Below, one piece after another: positions 23,068-35,060 of a stretch of 64,000 nucleotides of DNA (position 1 is its first letter; each line of letters opens with the position of its first letter). The translations under genes and the position numbers were made by a program. The notes under the pieces were generated by a model. That model made no database searches and had not been told where the DNA came from. It worked only from the letters and a program-made list of their open reading frames with translations. The stretch is from Atrichornis clamosus. Lineage: Eukaryota > Chordata > Aves > Passeriformes > Menuridae. The DNA is taken from positions 1 to 64,000 of the forward strand of contig WBMZ01010922.1 of NCBI GenBank assembly GCA_013400975.1, given 5' to 3'.

Positions 23068-26000
23068 TTCTGCCTTCTTCCAAAATACCAGGTCTTCATT
23101 TTAGTTTTATCTTAGGATTCCATCTAGAAAGGTGAAGCAGCTTTCACATACTTGTACTGAAAATAAATTTGCCACACAGCAAGATGAATTTTTAAACCCC
23201 ATTGTTACAGGTTTTTTTCATAATTAAAAAAAAAATTAAACTGTCTGATTATGATAGTCATCAATTAAACACTTATTAATGGCCCTCCAGTGCCCCTCTA
23301 CTCATGTGCTGTGCTGAAGTACATGCAAAAGGGATATGACACAATGCTACACCCAGACCCAGCAAAGAGCCATAACTCATGTTTGTACCTGATATTTAGA
23401 AGGGAGTGAAAAAAGGGGGAAATTGTGACTTATTAACTCAACTGTATTTACAACATCACGAGTGCTAGTAGATGAAGAATTGCAAACATTACCTGGGAAC
23501 CTAACAGCCCATGAAACCAAGAGCCAAGGTTAAACAGGCTGTCTAAACAACAGGGTTTTATTGTCTAGTGTATCAGATTTGCTCAAAGAATAGGAATACA
23601 GTTTATGTGAATTATGTGTTCATCAAAAGGCAGTTGCTAGCAGAGCATGGGGTGCATAATTCCCAGTGCAACCCATATGGATAAACATCTACTCTGCCTT
23701 TTGGGGACAATTTAAATGTCTGCTGAAACATACACACAGGCACTGGGGAGACTAAATTATTCCAATTCATTTCACATGTTCCACCAACAGCAATTTTATT
23801 TCATTAAGAGTGTGGACAGGCCCTAGAGATCTGGAATGAACTTCAGTTATAGCTCAAGGTGTTCTTCAAAACTTGCACATAAAAGGGGACACAAAAAAGA
23901 AGAAATTAAGTACAAGGTAGGAATAAGGTTAAAGAAAGAAACAATGCTTTTGGCAACAAAAATACCCACATCAGACAGAACTTGTGAAGAATGTCAGAAA
24001 ATTGTCACATGTCTATAAAATATATACTGGAGAAAGGATCAAGGGTCCATTGTGCAAGGTACCACGCAGTTTTACAATAGCAGTTCTTCCCCGTAGCATT
24101 TTCGTCCTCATTTTTTTGTTTCTCTGTCCATCTATACCCTCGTCTCTGAGGGCCAGACTGCCATCTGCCTGATGCTCTGCCCTTGATGGGACTGCTCAGG
24201 ATAACATACTTTTAAATGCAAGTTAGCTCGGGATAAGGAGGTGAACCCAGGTAACACACAGCCTGATGCACAGTGAGTCAGAAAAAGGCTCCTGTCCTTG
24301 GCTTAGCTGAAAGCTCCAGGCTACCTGGCCAGCCTGGTCCCTCTGCACAAGCCTGAATTTCACCCTGAGAGGAGAACCTGGGTAGCAGGATACACCACTG
24401 CTAGGACATGGAGCTGGTCCATCTGTTTGTATTTCTACCTGAAATGTCTGAAATATAACATCAGTTGGAAAAAAGCACTGCTATGATTTCATTGCTTCCA
24501 AATGAAATCATACACCTGAGCTTAAGAGGAGAAGACAAACTGATATTTGGCTGAACCCTGAGTTTATAAGGCTTACAGGTCAAGAGGAGAGATTTTGTGA
24601 AATATGCTTGTGGCTGGTCATCCTCTAGCATCTGTTCCCTGTGACTGCCACTGCATTTTCAATATTGTTTTGGCTGCTTCCTGTTAGAGAAAAAATAAAT
24701 CTGTGCTAATGCAGAAGAATTACCATGGATAATTCTTTATTTCTGTGAGTGACATGATCTAAATAGCACCTTAAAAGTAGTTAGAGAAGCAGGAAGCCTC
24801 TTATTTTTTGACATGGCAACAGAAGTTTAGATACTTTAAATATTGCAAAAATAGCTGACAAAAATCAAATTACCATGACAGATCTCAACTGCCTGATCCA
24901 GTGGGCTAATGCCAACTTACAGCAGTTTAAAAACTGGGCCAATGATACATGAACAGAATATAGCTCCTTTTTGCAAACCAGGATATAATTCTACATCTAC
25001 TTAGTGAGCATACTTATTTTAATATTAAAAAAAATAAAGCTAGTTCAAATGAGGCTTTTTTAATAGGAAAACCTGGGACTCACTAAGAAGCCAGTGTCAT
25101 GATTGCTGTTCTTGAAATCATGAAAAAAACATTGATTTAGTGTGTTGATTCACCATAAGAACAAAATCACAATACTTTAATTGAATGAGTCCAGTTCAAA
25201 CCTCATGATTTTGAGGACTTCTCTCCCCAGAGAGTTAACAAATTGTGAAGTTCCTCACAGGCATACCTGTGCTTGACAGGAGAGTAGCCTGATCTGCCAA
25301 GGAAGCCTTAAAGATCATCAGCTGACAGAACAATAGTCACGTAAAATAATGGGCTGAGAAAGAAATAGCCAAGGATTTAAGCAAACAATATTGTTGTAAG
25401 CAACTAGCTATTATCTTCGAGCATTTCAAAGCAAATGAATCACTCTGTTGGGATTACCCTTTCAAAAATGCAGGCAAATTGTCACGGTTATTGTGGTTGT
25501 TTCTTTAATTGACCTAGTTAAGACTGTACAGCGGAATGTATATATGGATTTAAATCAGCTGCTAAGGAGCTCTGATTAACCTACTGGATTTGTTGAAGCA
25601 ATTTGGAAGCCTGGAGGCAGCAAGTTTGCCAAGAGAGTGCCATGACACAGAGCTGCTCTTGTTCTTCTTGGAAAGGGCCAGAGCTGACACAACACCCAAG
25701 TACACGCAGTAGCAAGGCAATGGAAAATGAGCTGACTGTTAATGAAGGAGTTAATGCTTTAGCCCACCTGCAGCAATGTCCTACCTGCCTTTCAGCAGTT
25801 GGACCTCTCCCAAAAGGCCCCAAGGATGGTGGACACTGAGGAGAACAGTCTCTATTCCGTGTGTTTGCAACCTGGCTTTCTATAGTTGCCTCTATAATTA
25901 TGAGATGAAAACTGCCTTTGGGACTCAGAAACAAGGCCCCTGTAATTCCATATTTTCCAGAAAAGTCTCTAAGAACACCAGGAACTGGTATAGGTGCAAT

Positions 26001-27104
26001 CTGCCACTTTTGTATCTCCTGTTTCTCCTGTTTCTACTTAACAGAACTTCAAATAAAGGACTGGATACCTAAGTTCTTGACCTAATCAGGCCCATGTTCA
26101 TTATTCCACCATCTAATTTTTTTTGTCATGTGAAAAAATGTTGGTTTCTTTATTGCAAAGTTTTCCAACTTTTTCCTGTGTGGAAAGTCTCCTCTTTATG
26201 CTGTGGTACAGGAAATTCCAAGTTCTCAGGAATCCTGCTTTCTTTCATTTTCCTCATTAGTTCACAGAGAGGTTTTCAGATATCTATCTTGTCACCTCCT
26301 TTCCATAGTAAAAAAGCCCACTCTTTGAATCTCCTTTCAGGAGGAGTTTTCCATAGCCCCAGTTATCTTCCTCACCTGCCTTTGTGCCCATGTTAGTCTG
26401 AATTCAGAGGCATTATTAACATCCAAATGTGCATTGTTATATTCCCATTCTACTCTTCATTTCATTAGTTATGTGTCTTACAACTCAGCAAATCTTGACC
26501 AGTGTTAAACAGTGCACGAGTCCTTTTAGCAAGTCTCAGTATAACTTATTTTCTTATGGTCACTGTATTAATTCTTGGTTTAGTCACCTACTTTTCATCT
26601 TGTGTTCATCAACACTAAGTTTTGCCCACGAAATGCTGAAGTTTCTCTTGTGCTCTCAGAGACTGCAGAACAAAGGCAGGCATTGGTCCCATCTGCTTAA
26701 AGCTAATTCAGATGCCTAAAGGACAGTTCAAAATATCAGAGGTTAATATTCATGTCTCTCCCATTCAGGCAAGAAGGAAAAATAAATTCTCACTTAGTGG
26801 TTATTAAAGGCAGACCAGTACAATGTCTTAAGAATAGTTATATGCCAACCTGAATAACTTTATCAGATGCATAATGTTCTACCTGATTCCCTTCTTCCAA
26901 ATTAACATGTACTTTATATAGAGAAATCAATATAGAAATAATTCCATTTTTTCATTGGAGGGTTTTAACCCTAAATTTTTTTTATATTTCTGTTGCTTGT
27001 GGCTGACTTCCTTTTGCAATTTCTTTCCAAAGAACCCAGTGAAAGGTTCTTGAATGCCCTAAATAAAATATTGCCAGTTATTTTCCTTTCTCTAAAAGGG
27101 ATGG
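23068..27104. other. non-coding stretch
   Basis: No gene is recognised. Frames of up to 117 codons (25581-25934, minus) overlap rival frames on the plus strand. A candidate conserved block lies at 25435-25580, and a short tandem of TTTCTCCTG occurs near 26018-26035. Confidence 0.4.
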
Positions 27105-27199
27105 TCATAGAATCATAGTATCACAGAACAGTGTGGGCTTAAAGATCATTTGATTCCAAACCCCCTGCTATGGGCAGGGACACCTCCCACTAGACCAAC
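27105..27199 (-). mobile_element. CR1 LINE, truncated 3' end
   Basis: Read on the minus strand, the element ends in the CR1 tail (ATTCTATGA-type at 27105-27113). The preceding block corresponds to 'ggtctagtgggaggtgtccctgcccatagcaggggg'. Only about 95 bp remain, so it is heavily 5'-truncated and carries no coding sequence. CR1 is the dominant LINE of birds. Confidence 0.9.
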
Positions 27200-28252
27200 C
27201 CACTTTATATCATATGTAGAGTATTTTGTCTTAGCACAGCTGCAAACACTGCACTCAGGTAGCAGGTACCCCAAGACTCAGAGCACACCCATGTTCAAAG
27301 CCTTCAGTCCTACTCTGAGACTAACCAGGAATCAAAATTTTTGTGTGCTTAATACATTCATTGGCCATAAACCCCGGGAACTGAATTCTTGTGTGACTTC
27401 TTAGTGGCACCTTTTATTCCACAGAAGGAAGAATTAATAAGTTCATGTTATTGAAGATAGTTATTTCTGGTAGTAATTCCAGTACATTAAATGAAACGAA
27501 ACATAAACCAGTCCCTTTATATTCCTGGAGCAGCCAATTTGTGCAACAGCTGGGAATGAGATCAAAGCAGTTTTTTCTATCTGACCACCTAAGTCACGGG
27601 ATGAACACACCATATGCTGGCTGCTGACACAGCACTGCGTGTCAAACAGGAGTACAAATAGAAAAAACGAAAGGTCACAGTGCACGTATTTTGGGAAGGC
27701 TTGTGCTCCTATTGCAGCACAGGTATATTTGTTCACTGTAGACTGAATGAGTGGAAAGACTGGCAAATCTTCATTGCATTGGCAAATTTGCACTGGTGCA
27801 CCACTGCTGTTGAGTAGCTAGAAAGTCAGAGGAAGAGAGTGGTGATGCCCCACAGTCGCTGCTCTAGAGTAGAAGATGTCTGAGGCTGCAGATTTGGCAG
27901 TGCTCTCCAATGCCAGTGAGAAAGGAGCTATGAAAATTGCATGTTTCAGCTTCTTGGTTTGGAATGCTCACACTGGACATTTTGGATGCTTGTTTATGTT
28001 CTGCATATTTCAAAAGCCAGTCTGCCACTGAAAATTTCTGATTTTCTCAGGAGCCTTGTTAAAAATTACAGTGCGACTCTAAAGAAAAATTCAAGTCCAA
28101 GCAGTTGCAACTTCCCTCCTTTTAGTAAGTCCAAGAGGTAGTTATTAATAAAATGAGTGACATTTGGAGAGCTTTTTTTATGTGTAATCTCTTTTCTTTT
28201 AGTGAGAGTGCCTGCAAAGGAGGGAGAGCATCAAGAGGTGCAAAGGGAATGT

Positions 28253-28277
28253 TTCTCATAGAAATGGACTGCTTAAT
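28253..28277 (+). repeat. 25-bp exact repeat, copy A
   Basis: The 25 bases beginning TTCTCATAGAAATGG and ending CTGCTTAAT recur exactly at 29477-29501 in the same orientation. Flanks show no obvious further similarity. Confidence 0.85.
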
Positions 28278-29476
28278 CCCAAATTTCTCAAACTGAAAAA
28301 AACTGTCAACACCTAATTGATCAGATTACAGCACTGAAAGACAAGTGGATAAGACTATTGTCACCATTGCCTGGGTGCAAAGTTCAACTGTGGATTTAGT
28401 ACATTTGCCTCAAGTCACAGAGGGAAAGAGAGAGAGGAATTCCTGTCTTGCATCTCTGTACTGTCTTGTGAGCCCATGCTCAGCATGAAATAAGAAAAGA
28501 AAAGGCAGTGCAATTAAATATGCTTTAGTTGGCAAGCTCTTAAGTTGCAAACTCTTGGGGAAGCAGGGAGAAGGTGGCTACAGAGCCTTTGCCTCCTCTG
28601 CTGCAGAGACATAAGACTGAGTTTCATTAACAGTTACACTTACAACAATTCAAAAATAATTACTATGTAAAATGCATTTCTGTTAGAAGCAATTATTTAA
28701 TAGTCCTGGAACAAGACTTGCTATTTAGTTGGGAATATTAACAGATAAAATATCGAGTAAATATTTCAGTAGTGTGACCCCGTACATATATGCCCTCTAC
28801 TTTAATGTTTCCTGATCTTCTCTTAAATACACAGTGGTTATAAGCTAATTTAACACCTAGTGCTCAAATTAATATCTGGTCATAAGGTGCTGACATTCAA
28901 ACCCAGCACAAACCTTTTGGATTGTCCCTACGTCCGTTTCTGCTCCTGCATGATCTGGTTCCTTTGGTTGGGTTGGCAGTGCTGATCCCACTCTGCTGGC
29001 AATGCCAGGACACCCACTCCTCCCTGCTGCAGTGGCTTCTGTTCCCTGTGAACTCGAGAAAGGAGAGAGGCTACACTGGGAAAGCATGGGACATTTGTCA
29101 GCCAACCTAATTCAGAATTCATGGCGTGGACATTACGAACATCAGAAATCAGCAAAATGCACCAGTGAGGCTGAAAGAGGGAGAAGAGACCACACAGGGG
29201 GAAAAAATTCAGTACAAAACAGTCCATAATAAAATGCTTAGAATTTTTAAGAGGTGCATAACTACAGCATTTGAGCACTTTAATTGAAATATTGTTTTAT
29301 ATTAAAAGCATATTTCATCCCTTCTTTAGAATCACAGACTTTGAAATAAATGGGTTCTTTTATTATCAAGTTCACTTCATGTTATACCAAATTAACTTTC
29401 AGTGGTTTAATTACCCGTAATATATTCAGTTTAAAAGAAAACTGCATCCATTTTGCCTAGCACAGCAAATCATAAG

Positions 29477-29501
29477 TTCTCATAGAAATGGACTGCTTAA
29501 T
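29477..29501 (+). repeat. 25-bp exact repeat, copy B
   Basis: Exact second copy of the 28253-28277 sequence, 1224 bp downstream and in the same orientation. The source family is unknown. Confidence 0.85.
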
Positions 29502-29578
29502 GCAGAGAGAATTCATAATTTTCTAGCAGTCAAACCAGTTATCCATGGTAGTAATGTGAGAATATTTCTGGCAGTATT

Positions 29579-29606
29579 GGACCAGATTAAATGGACCAGA
29601 TTAAAT
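29579..29606 (+). repeat. 14-bp perfect tandem duplication
   Basis: Two adjacent copies of GGACCAGATTAAAT. The same 14-bp period occurs at 21587, with an unrelated sequence. Confidence 0.9.
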
Positions 29607-32600
29607 ACACCTGATTCTAGCAATTTCTGTGAAGCACTGAAGACAGAAGACTAACCCCATTCCCAATCCTCCCACCACAGGGGAAATTCATGCTCATCTA
29701 TTTCCCTTCTTTCTGTTCACTGAATATTTAGGATGCCTACAGTGATTCTATTCCACTTAATTCCTGACTTCAGTTAATTGTAAGGCTCTAGTCATCAAAT
29801 CTTAATATGCTCAAGACAAAATTAAATTGTGGATGATGTCTCCACAGAATGCCTTTTGTGCCAGTTTCCCTTTGGAAAAAGAAGGGTTTAAAATCCTAAG
29901 AGTAAAAACCACTCCCAGATTGTGAAGGGGGCAAAAACCCCCCAACAATAAAGTCCCCCAGAGACCAAAATAAAAATTATTGTGGGTATACTATGTTTAA
30001 AAAAAAAAAAAAGGATAAAGTAGGGCACCATGGATCCCTGGAAGTATTTTGTATAAAGAATTGAACATACTGAGGAAGGAAAGCAGACATCACAGAGATC
30101 CTGACCTGACAAATCTCTTCCTGTGAATACGATGAAGAGGCCACTTATTTGTAGCCCCAGAGTGAAATGAAGAAGGAAGATGTTGGAAAGTGCTGTTGTT
30201 AAGTTCTCTGTTGGAAACAAAACATTTGTGCCTAACACACAACTGACCCCAGGTTCACATAGAAGAGTCTGAATTACTTTTGTCTGACTTCAAAATGTTA
30301 TGGTGTCAGAAAAGAGCACACTACTGAAATTATAAACAGAAAGTGTAAATAGGAAAGGAAAGTGCTTTTGCTTTAAAATAAATCAAAAGGTTTTCAATTA
30401 AAACTGAAATTCAGTTCTTCATTGTTTCCTCTGCAGCTAATCATTAAATTCCCAGGATATTTTGCACATACCTTCAGGAAATAATTTATTTAGTTTGAAT
30501 AGGTTAGGCAGTTACTGGTATGAAATTTACAGACATGCATATGGCTTCTTTCTCTAAATTAGTATGGATAAATACACTCCAAGTGACATAAAAATCTTCT
30601 CAGGTTTCTCCTGAGACAGATGAGCTCATGTAGCAAGCAACAGAGAAATTTCATTTATATTTGTTTGCACTTTGGCACAGCTCCATGCATGGGCTGAAGC
30701 TTCTGTTGCCATGGTCCTTCGTGTATCTCCTGGTGTCCCTGATTCCTGTGCACTGATTTGCTCTATTCAGAAGGGAACCCATTAACATGGTCCACGTTTG
30801 ATGTGGTTGACTCTCTATCAATATCAATTCCTTGGTGTGTCATATGCTGCATGATGGTAGTTATTAATGTTCTCCAAGACCCCAGATATTTGCATTCACC
30901 GCTCTTCTATTATACTAAAAAGTAATATAGTTCATTAAAGTATTTTAAATATTAATAACAGTATTAATATTACTAAAATAATGAAAATGCATGTCCATTG
31001 CAAAATTTATTTATTTGGAAAAGAAAAATCAGTTTGTTTTTGTCTGGAGCTTGTTGGATGGCTGCATCTCCTGTGAAGTGCCAAAATGCAGTCTTCTTAT
31101 CCCTCCCTCTAGAGACTGAAAAACAAAGCAAGAGTCAGTCATTTCAACCGCGCTGAACAGTCGCGCTGAGCTCTACCAGGACAAAATAATTCTGTGGCTA
31201 TAGGAATTCTGAGCCAGGCCTACAGTGCATACTTAGCTGCTCCCTGTGGAAAGATGAGAGCAGCTCTAAAGTGCTGATTTCATTATGTCAGTCAGAGTCC
31301 TCACACTACGTGTCAGACCAACACCAGTAAGGTTTCAAGGATCACCCATACCAATGACTCTCTTCCTTCCGCCTCTTCATCATAAACAACAGTTAACAGA
31401 GACAGTTAAAAGGATGGACAATATTTGGGAGAGGGGGCATCTCAATGCATTTAAATTGTAAAAAAATTTTATTGAAAACTTGAGTTTCAAGCAGTTCTAT
31501 ACCAAAGTAGGCACTAATTAATAAATATATATCATGTCTTCGATGGTCATCATCTGGAGCTCTGTATGTATGACCCATTTTTTTTCCTGGGTTATGTTTA
31601 AAAGTGGAGGGGTCAGTGAGTAGAGGAAATCCCAGAATATTCAAATCAAATATAAAAAAGAGCTAAGATATAGAGAATCAATTAAATTCTTTTTTCTACT
31701 GTCAAGTAACTAATGTCCAAACACAAATGTCTGAAAGGGGACACAGATTTGGAGACACGAGAATTACAACTGGTTCTAAATTTTCCACATCTACGGCTCA
31801 AATATATTCTCAAAAATTGCTTACAGGAATTAAGTTTTTGCTACCATATGAAGGACAAGAAGTGTCCTTACTCCTCATAAAGGAAATCTGAAAGAACTAT
31901 TCTTACTGCTCTACTGCTCAAAAATTAAATTTTTGCACTTTATGCTTTCCCGAAATATCAGATTCAAGCCTGGTTGTATAAGGAAGAAGAATCGTATAAG
32001 TTCACTAGTAATCTTATTTTATATTCCATTAAATGACATAAAATCTTGCATCCTGCATATTTTAAATCTAAATGTTAATGGAGGTGCACTGTAAACATTT
32101 CCTCAGAAATTACCATGTATAACTCACCATTCAAGCAATTCCAAAATATTGTATTAGATCATTTTAAATCTTTTTGTAAGATAATGGGATGATTCAGATA
32201 GCTGTCACTGAAGCAAATATAAATCACAGCTTGACTAATCATAAACAAGCATTGTTATAAAAAAAAGTACTTTTTTCTAAGTGAACCTTCTAATGCAGTG
32301 CTGCGATTTTTTTTCAAATCCTGCACTTGGAGAAGTGCTTGTAGCTTTATCTTTCATTCAGAGCTGTGTTGAATCTAAAGGTTATCTTGATCATTCAGGC
32401 TTTAAAGGGTCTTACATTTAACAAATATTTTGTTCAGACAAAGACCGTGTTTTTCCAGAGTGACAACAGCTGGCACATCATATTCTAAAGGCACTTCACA
32501 TTTATAGGGTGACCTTCCAAACAGACACTTGAAATCTGTGTAGGTGGACTCCCCACCCGGAGAATTTTGTTTGCTTCAGTTTCTTGTTTCCCAGAACAAG

Positions 32601-33842
32601 CATGTATCTCTTCTATATCTTCCCCCTACTTTTATCTTCTGATTTGCGACTTGATCCCTTGTTAACAACTGGTTTTGACAGCCCCTGCCCCAAAACAGCT
32701 GCATGTTCATGTCACTCTAAGTGCTGATGTGTGTGTGTGCACAGACAGGGGAAGATGGAGGAGAAAACAGTGAGGAGCTAATACCAGGATATAACATTAT
32801 AAAACATTTACAGATAAAGACTCAACAGAATTCCAGTTTCAAAGAACTGCTTCCACCAAGAAGAGCTTCTCTTCTCCTACCTGCAACGTGATGGATTGTT
32901 ATAAGCCCATGATTTACTCATGAGGTAGTATTTACTGCCTTTCACAGAAAATAGGGTAATTTTAGCTAACGGAATCATCTCATTTCTAACAGCCTTAGGT
33001 GTTAGATGGGAGCACTAGTTAAGAAATCCTCTCTTTCCACAGCAGCAGCCCCCATGCCTTCGGCTAAGAGTTACTAATTTGCACATCAGTATTGACTTTG
33101 AAAGTCAGCTCTCTCCCAGATTTATTACAGGATGTAATCAAACTCTCACTCAGCTCCACTTTTCATTGGTGACACGACATAATCCATTTTCTGTGTGTTA
33201 GAGCCAGAGTTAGCTCTTTCTTGTGTTGGAATGTCAGCCGTGCAGCCTGACACATGTTTTGATTGAGTTCGGATGTCCTGTTGGGCCGCCTGAGAAACCG
33301 ACTTTTAAAGCAGCACTTAGGAAGAGTCTTTGGCACATTTATCTTTGCAACTGTTCCTTTGTTCTGCTCACACAGCATGCTGCAAAGTGAATTTATTTCT
33401 TTCAGTTCATAAAATACAGCTAAGCAAACATGTTTCTATGTAGAATTTAAAAATAAAATCCATAATGATAAGAATCAAATTAAAACCTGACAAAGGATGT
33501 TCTAGTGTACGTTCTATTAGACATCACAAAGGAGCAGAACAGCAGGACAGATCAGAAAAAGATAAAACATAAAGGGACTTGGGAAGAGTAACTGTACAGG
33601 GAGAGTTGAATATGAGATGAGACAACAAATTGCAATGGAATTGAAGGACAAAGATTTAAGAAAGCACAAAAAGGAATAGGAAAGACTGAATGGAGACAGG
33701 TATTCTTCAAGATGCAAAATGATGAAGGTGGGGAGGAATTATTTGAGTTCTTTGCAGTTACTGTTCTGTCCACCTGATTTCCTAAAAAAAAAAAATTGGT
33801 GGGAATGATTTGCTAGTTAAATCTTAACCACTGATATACCTT

Positions 33843-34004
33843 ACTTTGTGAGAGTAACTGTAGATGGGTGAGAATTAAGGACAAATATTTAATTTCATGC
33901 ATTGCAGATTGCTGCAGTATAAGACTTTGTGAGAGTAACTGTAGATGGGTGAGAATTAAGGACAAATATTTAATTTCATGCATTGCAGATTGCTGCAGTA
34001 TAAG
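33843..34004 (+). repeat. perfect 81-bp tandem duplication
   Basis: Copies at 33843-33923 and 33924-34004 are identical base for base. The unit starts ACTTTGTGAGAGTAACTG and ends TGCTGCAGTATAAG. No divergence means it is either very recent (possibly polymorphic) or an assembly artefact. No open frame is involved. Confidence 0.95.
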
Positions 34005-34940
34005 TTTTCACTAGAAATTTTCACTGTGTATTTGTCTTATTCTGGATTAAGATACAATTTTCCTTTTCCTTTTTCCTGTAGAGACCACTCAGTTATACAA
34101 TACCCAGCAACAGGAGATCTATTGTAACAAAAACATCATAAAGGATGCAACATTCAGAACAACACACCTTTCTCCAAAGTGTAGTAAAAGATTTTGTACC
34201 ACATTCAAAGGAGATGCAGAAGGGATTTGTAGCAGAATTGCACATTCTAGCTGGAAGTATACAAAAATTGGGGCAAAGATTTTCAGGATCCTTTCACGAG
34301 GCTGTTAGTCTCATTTAGTTTTGGAGAGATCTTGGGAAGGTTAGCATCTACTGGACTTCACAGTGCTCTTTTTTTGCTCTTCGTTTGTATTCCTACAGTG
34401 TCTTTACAATATTATAATGGATTTCAAATAAATCTTCTTACTAAATACAGATAAACATGTGAATGCAGCAGGTTAGACTGGTTTCTGTGGTCATTAAAGC
34501 ATGGACTCAAAAGCCACCATTCCAAAACAAAGCTAATGTCAAGCATGATCACCTCTGCCTGCTACAAGAGATGCATGGGTAGCGCTATGACCTAGGTTTG
34601 GTTAGCATATACAAATTCTAGCCTTGTGGTACAGCAAAAGAATTTCATCTTCTTTCACAGTGAAGTCCCTTATTGTACATCTAAGCACAGTGATTTTCAT
34701 GTAGCCTCCTGCAAGGAGAGAGAATTTAACCCGTGTGTCACTGAGTCGGGTAAAACAAACTGGAAGTTCAAATATTTATGATTAACAGCTCTTATTTAAA
34801 TGTTTAGATGGGTTAACTTACTCCAAAGTACTCCAGGAAGGAAGAGATACTCATAATTTGTAATCCATTCCTTGGATTCTTCCAGTAATTCAAATAAAGA
34901 AATCTTTTAATATTTGTGTTTGTAATGGTAACAGGCAGCT
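34005..34940. other. non-coding stretch, nothing recognised
   Basis: AT-rich sequence without long frames or recognisable repeats. Confidence 0.5.
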
Positions 34941-35060
34941 GAATCAAAGGATCATAAAGTGGTTTGTGTTGGACAGGACCTTGAAGATCATCTCGTTCCA
35001 AGCCCCCTGCCATGGCAGGGACACCTTCCACGAGACCAGGCTGCTCAGAGCTGCACCCAG
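34941..35060 (-). mobile_element. CR1 LINE, truncated 3' end
   Basis: The + strand shows 'gaccttgaagatcatctcgttccaagccccctgccatggcagggacaccttccacgagaccaggctgctcagag', the reverse complement of the CR1 3' region. The insertion is therefore on the minus strand with its 3' end at about 34941. It is short, diverged and non-coding. Confidence 0.9.

Larger units (their letters stand above)
27200..33842. other. long non-coding stretch
   Basis: No gene is recognised. It includes the 25-bp exact repeat pair at 28253 and 29477, a 14-bp tandem at 29579, an A-rich tract at about 30000, and a (TG)n run near 32728-32739. Frames of 110-116 codons on the minus strand (27461, 28928, 29888) lack motifs. The one at 29888 is hydrophobic because of the T-rich complement. 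Confidence 0.4.

Noticed and set aside
28400..28470. Possible further MIR fragment
   Set aside because: Shares only a short 'aagtcacagag' string, with too little order to the rest.
29888..30238. 116-codon hydrophobic minus-strand frame resembling a membrane protein
   Set aside because: Its hydrophobicity follows from a T-rich strand with an A-run at about 30000. No start context, domain or splice support.
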